Of a stretch of DNA of 64,000 bases, positions 38,645 to 49,500 are shown piece after piece (position 1 is the first letter of the stretch; the number at the start of each line of letters is the position of its first letter). The notes beneath the pieces are model-generated. The model saw only the letters and a list, made by a program, of their open reading frames with translations, did no database searches and was not told where the DNA came from. The translations under genes and the position numbers were made by a program. This DNA comes from Ancylostoma caninum (lineage: Eukaryota > Nematoda > Chromadorea > Rhabditida > Ancylostomatidae): positions 62,001-126,000 of the forward strand of contig JBAJFG010000353.1 in assembly GCA_037903475.1 (NCBI GenBank), in the 5' to 3' direction.

Positions 38645-38790
38645 GTATTGAGTTTTCCGAAGAAATCACTGCATCGCAAGGAATTACGTTTCTCAAAGTT
38701 TGTGTAACGCGATAAGGTTACTTAATCGTGAAGGATTACAGAAGGACTACAGAAAACAGTGATAAGACGTCTGCGGCAGAAATCAGGCGT
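38645..38790 (+). repeat. diverged duplicate, copy 2
   Basis: Counterpart of 36890-37030. Its left boundary coincides with the right end of the TIR element at 38641, suggesting the element inserted at or near the edge of this repeat. Confidence 0.45.
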
Positions 38791-39036
38791 GTGAATTGGC
38801 CTGAGAGGAGAAATAGTAATGGCACGCAGTTTTTGCTTGAAAAGCACTTTTTTTGGAGCTGAACGCTATACAGATCCTTGCAGGATGTCTTGGCAAAGTT
38901 TAGACACCACGCTTATTATATGTGTCTCCTGATTTCGGAGCACCGTTTATTTTCCAGTTCAATTTTTTAGCGAAAATTCCAAATTTTTTAGGTTTTAGAT
39001 CAGTAATGTCATGATACCGACGTCTAAACTTTCCAG

Positions 39037-39148
39037 ATTTGAACGTCGTCACTCGCTCGGACGCGAGAAACCACGTCAAACGGCTATATCGAAAGAGCAT
39101 CACTCGGCCGTCGAATTCACCGACATCGAACCACCGCATGAAATTTAG
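39037..39148 (+). CDS. dgk-1: dgk-1 alternative exon B, terminal (long form)
   Basis: Follows the acceptor ACTTTCCAG and completes the split Arg codon from 36548. It encodes 36 residues, ending FTDIEPPHEI before TAG at 39146-39148. With exon A the kinase isoform would be 993 aa. The tail contains a basic segment RFERRHS followed by an acidic end. The precise phase match across a 2.5-kb intron, the strong acceptor and the poly(A) signal at 39995 support it as a real terminal exon. Confidence 0.65.
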
Positions 39149-39994
39149 AAGACGACGAACGAGATGTATCCGTCGACGCTGTTCCGTTTCCTTTTTCCTT
39201 CTTCTAGGAGCCCACATAGCCGCTACTTTCTATTGAACTAGTATTAGTGGTATTTTTATTTCCTGTGATAGTGAAAACTATCTCTTTTGAGCGTTCATGC
39301 CGACGTCACGAAGTTGTCGCGACGTTAGCGACGTAGCTGAAGTCTTCGAACAGAAGCAGACGTGGATTTCAGTGTCATCTGACATGGCCAATTTTTTAAG
39401 TGTCGTCTTGAGTTGTTTCTATTTATTCTGTGCACATCTATGTACTTTTTCCAGAACATTATGTAGATCTGCGGATTTTCCATAGTCTTGAAGTATTTCC
39501 TATCCAAAGATCCCTAAATTTAACATGTTTTACTAATAGTCAAGTAGTGTACAAGTAATTAATAGTAATAATAGCAAAAATACAACTGCAGCGCAGATTG
39601 CGGCACGTTCATGCTCCATAGCTGGGAAGGACCATGCCGCATCGGTTGCAGAAACTATGTAGAAGAGTAACACAGTAATTTTACTTCTTTTCCGCTGCTC
39701 TATGTCCACCTAATAGTCTGACTTACTATAGAATAAGATGTTTTTTTTTTCATGTAGAGTTATTTTTGAAAGCAGCCCCGTAGGGCAGCTTTTCTTGTAT
39801 GCTCATATGAGTAACTGAGTAAGTAACGAATGAGTACTCAAACCTCGTAGTAGTGTTGTTTTATTTCCGATAACGCTTCCTCAACTGTCTTATTCACTTC
39901 TGATAGCAGAGATCGTCGCGTTGTCGAGGCGTGGCGTCTGCACCTAACCCGCACCAATCTACAAATTCCGGTCATTTTCATTTCTTCTGTTCCT

Positions 39995-40000
39995 AATAAA
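39995..40000 (+). terminator. candidate poly(A) signal of the long dgk-1 form
   Basis: AATAAA followed by GTTTTT and, within 25 bases, TGTGTTTATTTTTTG. It lies about 850 bases after the stop codon at 39148. Confidence 0.5.
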
Positions 40001-40529
40001 GTTTTTAAACATTTCTGTGTTTATTTTTTGTTTGTAATTGATGAAAACGAAAAGAACGCACAGAGGGTGATAGCATTAGAGCATTTACTTACTGTTACTG
40101 CATTGTTTTCTGGAGACGAACTAAAAATTGCTTCAGTACAATAGGACAACAAAGTTCTTGACGAAAAATTCCCCAAGATTTTCTTTTTTCGGAAGTGTTT
40201 CGGATCCAAAGCTTTGGAAAATGCATTCATTAACAATTTATGTTAGCCGTTGTGAATCGCTCCGAGAAACTTACTGACCAACCTGGTGGTTCAGAGATTT
40301 CGTGGAAGAATAATGAGAGAACTGGCGTCCCACCGACTTTTTACCCAATTGCCCAGGTCTTTCCAGCATTTTCCCCGAATATCCTCTCCTTCGAGTATCT
40401 GCTTAGACCCCTAGTGAATCTTTTTACCCAGAGACTGGATGCATCAGTGGAAGGATAGGTAATACTATACCCATTGCCATGACCACCCATGTATAGCAGC
40501 TCGGTAAAGACATTGTTGTGTATGGGCAA

Positions 40530-40615
40530 GCATGTTGATAGGTGCCAGGTAAAGGGTAAATTTGCTTACGTTAACGCATTTACCATGGGTGATCTTGATG
40601 CGTGTTCTAGCTCAG
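40530..40615. repeat. palindromic repeat, TTACCC/GGGTAA family, decayed
   Basis: Contains AGGTAAAGGGTAAATTTGC and, inverted, GCATTTACCATGGGTGATCTTGATGCG. Shorter and more mutated than the copy at 25151. Confidence 0.5.
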
Positions 40616-40825
40616 CGCTTCTTGCTTCTCCCTCAATCCTTGGGTTGTTTTCGGGTTCAGCTCTTTTGTAGGTTCGCCTGAGATCCTAGAGTAAGGTTTC
40701 TAAATATTGCTGCAATTCCAACGATTTATCGTTGGAATTCGTGACTACTACCTCGGAGTACAATAAATTCTCCTTGGAATACCAGAATAAATACCAGAAT
40801 ACTTTATATAGGATGCTTACACTTA

Positions 40826-42050
40826 CAGTCCGGTCCGGCAGCCACTGCAAATGGGCTCCGGTGGGCGCCGGCCGCCGCCACCCTCCGGCGCCCCGGTATT
40901 AATGAGCTATAAATCACTCGAGCTTGGGAGAAAGCGAAGAAAAATACAATTTTAGCCCATAGTAGACAGGGTAGATAAGCCTAACCCTATGCTTAAGAAT
41001 GTGTTTAAAGCTTAGGCCTAGGCTTCACAGGAGTGGCCCCACCCAACTCTCTTTTCACCTAAATTTCGAAGATAAACTACGATAAGTGTAAGTGTAAGTA
41101 ATAGTGGACACCATTTGTACGATGCATCGCGTGCGCGCATAGCGCAGTGGGTTGAGCGAATGATCGACGTTGTGGTGGTCAGGGGATCGAATCCTCCCCT
41201 GTGCACCCGTTTTGCAAATACATATAGTATGCTGCCTACTGCTGCTGCAGTTATCTAACAAACTCCAACATAAAAAGTAGCCCGGATGGCTCAGTGGTTT
41301 GAGTGGCAGATTGCAATCTGTCCCTATCGCTGGTTCCACTCCGTTGGAGATCCAGAGTTAAGCATCGCAGTGTTTGGGGTTCACTGCTTGGAACGTCCCC
41401 CGTGATCTCCTTCGGGTAGTCCAGGAAGGCATCCGGCAACGTTTTGCATAAATTTCGAAGATAAACTACGATAAGTGTAAGTGTAAGTAATAGTAATAGT
41501 GTAAGTAATAGTGAAAAACCACTTTTTCAAAGTTGAGGGAAACCGGGAGAGAGTAACTCCGCCGTAAAGGACTGCTCCACGAAAGAGAAATGACAGCGGT
41601 AGAACTAATTCGCAATGCATATGGAACAATTTATACGGATTTCAATTATTTCTGAGGATCCCGAATTGGATGAGCTTTATTATTCAGATGGGATGACTGA
41701 AGTACTGTGTCCATCCATAGGAGAATAACGGCCATTTTTGTATTAGCGAAGCAGTGTGTTATAGCAGAAAATGGAAGAGTTGGTTTCGCTTATTGTGTAT
41801 TCAGAAATCTTTCCCCATGAAAATCACAAAAATAAAAAAACGTGAAAGTTGTGAAAATGGTCCCCTGCTTTATAGCCTTAACATATCCACTGCACTCTGT
41901 CTACTATGAACTAAAATTGTATTTTTCTTCGCTTTCTCCCAAGCTCGAGTGATTTGTAGCTCATTGATACCGGGGCGCCGTAGGGTGGCGGCGGCCGGCG
42001 GCGGCCGGCGCCCGCCGGCGCCCATTTGCGGTGGCTGCCGGACCCGACTG
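40826..42050 (+). mobile_element. composite TIR transposon with tRNA-like modules, complete copy 2
   Basis: A 1225-bp copy in the same orientation as the one at 3793. It starts CAGTCCGGTCCGGCAGCC and ends GGCTGCCGGACCCGACTG with TA on both sides (40824-40825 and 42051-42052). Both tRNA-like modules are present (about 41135-41210 and 41280-41345), as is the region between them and the right repeat. It has one minisatellite unit fewer than copy 1. The right GC-rich end has an extra CGGCGGCGGC block. A nine-base direct repeat ATGCTTACA lies just outside both ends (40813-40821 and 42052-42060). Confidence 0.85.
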
Positions 42051-42841
42051 TATGCTTACAAGCTTTGGTAACGATGACGATGCATTGGTAATGGCAAAGC
42101 TAAACAGGAATGGTAAAGAGAAGTTGAGTGATGTGTGTATCTCGATTTGAGGAGCTACTTTTTTCAGGCATTTTCTTGGTCTGACCATGATGAAAATGAG
42201 TGATTAGATTGTCTTGCTAGACAAATTTGATATATGCTAGCAATTGATCTTGAGCATATTTCCTGGATAATGTCCTTGGGCGAGTAGCTAGCTATTCAGT
42301 GGAGGCTTCCGATTCAGTGTTGAGTACTGAACTTTAAGAATAGGAAATATGTACATCGAAGCTTTAGAGCAGCTACTGTGTGAGTAGCTTGCTGTGAACT
42401 GTTTGTTCATCGCAACGATTTCTCTGGATCGCTATCGCACCGTCGCTGCGGCTATGTACATAGTTTAACTCTATCTAGAGTATGACTGTATTTTTTTGAG
42501 CTTAAGAAAACACAATAACGTTCAACGTTGACGCTCTGATTTCTTTCATCATCTCTTCAGTAACATGATGACAATTGTTCCGAGATAAGAGTGGTCCGGA
42601 CTTTACACTTCCAAAATGCGTAGCTCTGTTGTCAACTTATGCACTTCTCTATTTGGATAACCTCTGCAGAAAAACGGATTTCGGATGTTCGTAAATTGTG
42701 AACCTATTATCTTCCTACTGTCTGATCTTCTCTTACTTGTTATCTCCTCTACATTCAAACGGGGCCCCTTTCAAACTGTGTATAACTAGAACAGTGCAGT
42801 CATGCAAAACTAGCGTTAGAAGTTGATGAGAAGCATCTAAA

Positions 42842-43378
42842 ATGGGAAATAAAATCAGAGGACTTGCTGCTTTCCACTGGTTCTTAACTTTCTCAAAATC
42901 AAAGTTGGAAAAACGAGATATTCTGAAGAGAATTCTCACGGAAATTTCTGTAAAATTGGAAGGGTCATTGCGCATTTTCTCAGGGTCCACAGTTGAGAAA
43001 TCAGCAAAGAGAAAAAGAACTCGAGAAACAGTACAGCAATTGGAGAGGAATGAGAGAAAGGCAGGTTTATCGCACGCATACTCAGATATCATCACATCTG
43101 AAACTATATCTACGGATATGACTGCATCTATGGATTTTTTAAGGATGCATACACAGAGTTCTAGAGGTTTTTCTAAGTCATTTGATAGTTTTCGCGGTAT
43201 TTCCGCTCCTATTTCTATTAAGTTTTCAGTGTTTTCTGGAAATGTGTCATTATTCCATCAAAAATTACCTTATGTACTTCTACCAAAGCTACCCATCAGT
43301 GTAGATGCTGACAAATTCTTCACGGAGGATGCACAGCCCACAGTAGAGGCTAGTTTGCCATCCTCGAAATCATATTGA
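42842..43378 (+). CDS. intronless 178-codon ORF, unidentified
   Basis: A single uninterrupted frame starting MGNKIRG and ending SSKSY. It is rich in Lys, Ser and Arg in the first half (SAKRKRTRE) with no hydrophobic segment or recognised domain. It ends 176 bp before the carboxypeptidase ATG and reads in the same direction. The antisense strand is also partly open (42733-43095), so chance is possible. If real, it could be a lineage-specific gene, perhaps first in an operon with the peptidase. Confidence 0.3.
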   Translation: MGNKIRGLAAFHWFLTFSKSKLEKRDILKRILTEISVKLEGSLRIFSGSTVEKSAKRKRTRETVQQLERNERKAGLSHAYSDIITSETISTDMTASMDFLRMHTQSSRGFSKSFDSFRGISAPISIKFSVFSGNVSLFHQKLPYVLLPKLPISVDADKFFTEDAQPTVEASLPSSKSY

Positions 43379-43535
43379 GGTTAATTACTCCTTCCTCACT
43401 AAATCCTTACTTATGCCGTTAAAATTACCTAGCTGCTTAGCTGTTCACATGCTATCCCTATGAAAAATATTTGCGGATTTCTGTTAATGCGCACGCGTTG
43501 ACAAATAAGATTCTTTTTATGTGGACTATATTCTC

Positions 43536-43545
43536 ACCGATCCAG
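43536..43545 (+). promoter_or_regulatory. candidate spliced-leader acceptor for the carboxypeptidase
   Basis: ACCGATCCAG ends nine bases before the ATG at 43555. No coding exon is needed upstream because the signal peptide starts at this ATG. The position is typical of trans-spliced nematode genes. Confidence 0.4.
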
Positions 43546-43554
43546 GAGAAATCC

Positions 43555-46500
43555 ATGCTGAGTCGAGGCAGCGTAGCGATTCTGAAGCTGTGCATCTTGA
43601 CCCTCACCACGGCAGCTCCAGAATGGGAACTCATCGAATCGCTTCCGAATCTCGTCGAACCTATGCGCTCTAAGCAATACGCTGGGTACCTTAATATATC
43701 TCCAATAAAACAACTTTTCTACTGGTAAGTCGCTTTACTAGTACAGACTTGTTGCTTCAGTGAAGCATTTCGCGTTTAGGTACATCGAATCCGAGAATGA
43801 TCCAGCCACGGATCCTGTAGTTCTGTGGTTGAACGGTGGGCCAGGTTGCTCTTCTCTGGAAGGGCTCTTCGTGGAAATGGGTCCGTTCAGGTATACATTC
43901 CTCATTGTGAGCTCTCTTACTAGTTTTTACAATAACAATATTGATATATGTAGGTCTTTAGTAGTGTGTTGACGAAATAATGCACAGGGTATATTCGACA
44001 TTCGAATACTCGACTTTGAATGGACTAGAAATTCGCTGAAAATGCTCAGAAAATAGGGAGCCCTACAGCTTTACGGTAGATTGACAGGAACAATGGTGCT
44101 TCTTGTTCTTGAACTACTCGATTTCTAGGATCTATGTACTTCTGAACTATTTATTTGAATTTGAATTGAATTAAATTTATCATTATTTATTTTTTCTTAT
44201 TCGATCAGTATCCTAGCCTTCAGAGTGAACAACTATGGAGAAAACGTCACCAGAAATCCATGGACATGGAATCGTGTGAGGGCTATCAGTATTCTGGTCA
44301 TTAAATAATTATTACTATCATATAAGTTACTGTTTTACTTTAGTACGCAAATATTATTTACCTGGATGCACCGGCTGGTGTTGGATTCTCTGTCCGCCTT
44401 GACGGACTGTGGAACTACACGGATGCAGAGGTTGCTGGCGATAATCACATAGCTATGAAGACCTGGTTCAAGGTGATCTTCGAGCTTCTCGAGGTTCTTC
44501 TCATTGTCGCAATACTGTAGCTGCCTTAGAAACTTTCCAGAAATTCCCGGAACGTCAAGGCAATGACTTCTACGTCGCAGGCGAATCCTATGGTGGAACG
44601 TATGTGCCAATGCTTTCGGCATTATTAGTCGAGGATAAAGAGTTTCCAAACTTTAAGGTAAGCCCAAAGTTTTCTTATTTTTTATTTTCCCTGGAAAAGA
44701 TTTTATATACGATAAGAGTCGAACAAAATATATGTTATATGATTTCAGGGTATGTTAATAGGAAACGGATGCGTGGACGATGTACTAAACCAGAATTCGC
44801 TAGCGGAATTCAACTACAATCATGGAATGATTGATGAAACGTGAGCTTGACGCTATACTTCCTTAGCGATTCCGTCAAGTTCTACTGGCGTCGTACTCGT
44901 CGTGATGGATGCGACAGGGATGCGTCAGTACGCACGCATTCGTGGTGTTCGCTTCCGTTAAGGGAAAGTATTGTTGGTCTCGTCGGAACTACATCTACAC
45001 GGCTTACCCAGCTAATCTCTAGCAGACCAATACATTACCTCCTGCACATTACCAGTCAGTCAATTTCAGTAAACATCCCGAAAATGAGCCATCATGAACA
45101 AAATTTCTTTGTTATTACTGTGGGACTACTTTACTGCATGAGTAGTACCAAAAAGATAGTAGTACTGGCCACGCCACTGGCTGAGGGCCTATGAGTTAAA
45201 AACCGAATCAAAATCTTAAATAATCCACCCTTACTTACAACTCCTTCTCCATTTCTCTCCTTTCTTTCTTCCTTCTCCCTTTTTTATTTCCCTTTCTTTT
45301 CTTTACCATCTAAGTAATGGATTCCGTGAGGGTTCTTGGAAACTTCGCACCCTCACCCCCCCCCCCTCAGAATGAACGAGTTACCCAGCAAAGCTATTGT
45401 ATTTCACGCCCTTCACTATCCCTACCTCTCATTCTCAGATGAGACACTGTGTAACCTGCGGGCACATGCAGGGTCACCCGCGCCTCATCCGGGGTGTATT
45501 ACCTCGGGTCACCCAATAGTGTGTCCTCCTCAGGCTCTGATTCCTCAGGTAACCCGATTGGCCAGGATGTCCCATATCTGAACTACTGTTGGGAACGCAT
45601 CACGAAAACTTGGCTCCTTGGCTGACCCGGTTGGCCCGATTATGCCAGCGGTCGGCCCGCCCGGTTCCTCGTGACGAAAATCCTCGTGACGACCTTTGTG
45701 GGGACCTTTGATCAAAAGTGTCGGAAATCCATGATAGCATCGTCTAATCTGGCCATTTGGACAGGTCAGAAATCTCTTAAAATTAGTCACAAGTTGCGAT
45801 ACAATTAATGTGTTAGTTCCCATGAGTAGGCTTCTTCTCCTATGTCACAAAGAAAGTTCCCACTTTCAGTTACTATCGTAAAATAATCACAAAGTGCTGC
45901 AACAACGATCCGGACAACTGCGACTTTTACACCATGACTAGAAACCAGTCAGGATATTGCTACATGGAGGTAACTTCGTGAACAGGATTCGATTTTCTCT
46001 TGGATTTTTTGGTATTAATGCAAGGTTTAAGGCGATGTACGTGACCTCGGTCAACATGCTCATTGGCCTCGATCCTTACTTTCTCTACTACTCCTGCTAC
46101 CTAAATCCTGAGGATGCTCCGATTCCAACGCAGATGACAACAACCATACTTCGAACACATCTTAGGAGGATGAACAGCGATACAAAAGTACACTGATTCT
46201 AGGATATTTCTGGAATACAGACTATGTTAACCCGATTCCTTGCTCAGGCACAGCCTGCTTGTGCTCACTACAACGACTCAACCGTTTACCTCCAACGCCA
46301 GGATGTCCGTGATGCACTACACATTCTGAACGTAGTACCACCGTACCAAAGCTGCAAGTTAGTTACTAGTAAGGATTTTTTGCGAAGAGCAAGATCCACT
46401 CCATTTTTAGCGATAAGATCTCACAGGACTACGATCAGGGAGCATCGCACATTGTCTCACAGCTGGAAAATGTTAGGAAAGTCATTGAGGCGAACAAAAC

Positions 46501-49500
46501 TGTGAGTTTTCTACAGATAAAAAATTGTAAATCATATGTATACCTTCAGTGCGCTTTTCATTATAATAAATACTGTACTTTAGCATTTATTTTTGATCCT
46601 TCAGTCAACGATTCACTTTGAAAAAAGCTGCTTTTGATATTTTCAGATACTATTGCATTTTTAGTCCAGAATTCTTTGTTTTCCCTCAAATACAGCACGT
46701 TGAAATTTTCCCACAAGTACTACACGAGCTAAACCTAATTAGAATAATAAAACTAAACTATACTTAAAGATAATAATTCAACTAAAGCCCAAGATGCCAT
46801 TTTCGAACCTTGAAACACTGATTGATGAGGTGAATGTAGCCTGAAGGCAGGTGAACCACGCCCCCATACGGGTAAGCCCTGCCCTTATGCGGTCTGCACG
46901 TTTAGATATCGCTGAAGATTCAAGATAGTCGTCTACATACATCTATAGCAAACTCAGGACATTTTTTCCCAAGATGAGGTCACACTGATTGGCTGATTCA
47001 AAGAGTGAACCAATCGCAGAGCTTAGACGCACCGCCCATCCTCACGACAACACTCCGCACCAAGAATAACCACAAAAATCAAGACTAAAAAGTATCCTTG
47101 GTTACCATCTATGGTCAGAAATTCCCAGCCTGCTAAGCTCGTGGAGTTTGGTCGCACCAACCTTCTCAGGTACAGTGGCATGGGCCAGTAGGGAAATTAA
47201 TGCGAATTTTCCCAGGCCTTCTAGGAGATAGCTTCTTGTTAGGGATTCCTAGGGGTTCCAAGGCTAATGCATGGTACGATTGTTCCCAATTTAGGCATTA
47301 CTATTCTATGGAGACACTGACAGTGTGTGTAACGCCGTCCATGGAGCTCAATTTGCTGCAAGACTGGGATTGGAGCAAATCGCACCGCTTCGACCTTACG
47401 TCGACGCTGAACAGCTCCCTCCAACAATCGGTCTTCTCACTCAGTATGAAGGTAGAGCATGAAAATTACCAGTGCTACTCCTCTAAACTGTTCTTTATTC
47501 AGGGCTGGACTTTCTCACAATTCGTGGTGCCGGACACTTTCCCGCTTCCAGCAACGAGAAACCCAAGGAGACACTACAAATATTTGTAAACTTCATAAAC
47601 AAAACTGAATATGACACCCCCGTAAGTCACGACCTCCCATACGAACCTCCGCAAGGCACGGTGACGCCACCAGCACCGATACCTGAGAACTGGGATGCTG
47701 ATCCATTCCTCATTAAAAATCTACCGAATCTGGATGAGCCGATGAAATCCAAGCAGTACACTGGATATCTTAGTGTCAGCGATACAAAGAAGCTATTTTA
47801 CTGGTAAGTGAGTTTTACCTGAGGCCGTTCGCATCATTGACATTACCTAGGGTAAACAGAATAACACCATATAACGTCAATACTTTTACTAATACTCTTA
47901 CCCTGGGTAAACTCAATGATGCATCCAGGCCCTGGACATTATAGCAAATTCGTAGCTCTCATTTGTAGGTATATCGAATCCGAGAGTGATCCGGATAGCG
48001 ATCCTGTTGTCCTGTGGTTGAATGGTGGCCCTGGATGTTCATCATTGGAAGGATTGTTTATGGAAATGGGACCGTTTAGGTAGGTTTCTTGCCTTGAGAT
48101 GATAAAACCTAGACAATATGAAGGGAAAAAAACGATAGAAGCGAATGGAGACCGGGTTCGAAATCTTCCACAAAGGTTTTCCACTACTAAAATAGCCAAG
48201 ACCGAATAAACGAACGTATTAGATACATTTAAATTCAAACGTTCGGTCTCGAATAAATAGAAAATCTGAATTTTCGAAGAAGCTGGAGCAACGTAGTTCT
48301 TGAGAAAAAAGTTGTTCTGTAGAGTTGCCTCCTTTTCGTTGAATTACGTAACTAAGTTACGCAGTTTTTGCTTATTCTTAACATAGTTATCGGAATTACT
48401 CTCTCCCGGTTTCCCTCAACTTTAAAAAAGTGGTTTTTCACTATTACTTACACTATTACTATTACTTACACCTACACTTATCGTAGTTTATCTTCGAAAT
48501 TTATGTAAAAAGTTGCCGGATGCCTTCCTGGACTACCCGAAGGAGATCACGGGGGACGTTCCAAGCAGTGAACCCCAAACACTGCGATACTTAACTCTGG
48601 ATCTCCAACGGAGTGGAACCAGCGATAGGGACAGATTGCAATCTGCCGCTCAAACCACTGAGCCATCCGGGCTACTTTTTATGTTGGAGTTTGTTAGATA
48701 ACTGCAGCAGTCGTAGGCAGCATACTATATGTATTTGCAAAACGGGGGCACAGGGCAGGATTCGATCCCCTGACCACCACAACGTCGATCATTCGCTCAA
48801 CCCACTGAGCTATGCGCGCACGCGATGCAGCGTACAAATGGTGTCCACTATTACTTACACTTACACTTATCGTAGTTTATCTTCGAAATTTAGGTGAAAA
48901 GGGAGTTGGGTGGGGCCACTCCTGTGAAGCCTAAGCCTAAGCCTTAAACCCATTCTTAAGCATAGGGTTAGGCTTATCTACCCTGTCTACTATGGACTAA
49001 AATTGTATTTTTCTTCGCTTTCTCCCAAGCTCGAGTGATTTATAGCTCATTAATACCGGGGCGCCGGAGGGTGGCTGCGGGCGCCCATTTACAGTGGCCG
49101 CCAGACCGGACTGTAGTAGTGTGCTTTTGAATTAATTATGAATGGATTTCATACCCATAATTCCTGAGGGATTCCACCTTTTGATGAAAAGCTTATTTTT
49201 CACCCGCTCCCTTAGACAGTGGAGCCAAAATGGACGACAAATATTTATTCATATATAACCATATAATCCTCTTATATAAATCATGGTAGTGCAACAAAAT
49301 TTTCTAGAGCGCAGGCAAAGGGGGAATAGCACGTGATCGCATGCTTCAGCCGTGAGGCTCAATTATAGACTGTGGCTCGCGAGGATGCGCAGCTGACGGG
49401 GCATTCGGCCGATGTTTTGTCATAGGTGCCTAGACGTGGTGGGAGTCGGGTGCATTTGGGATTTCGCGGTGGGACCAGCGGCTAGCGGTCTCGAGCCCTC

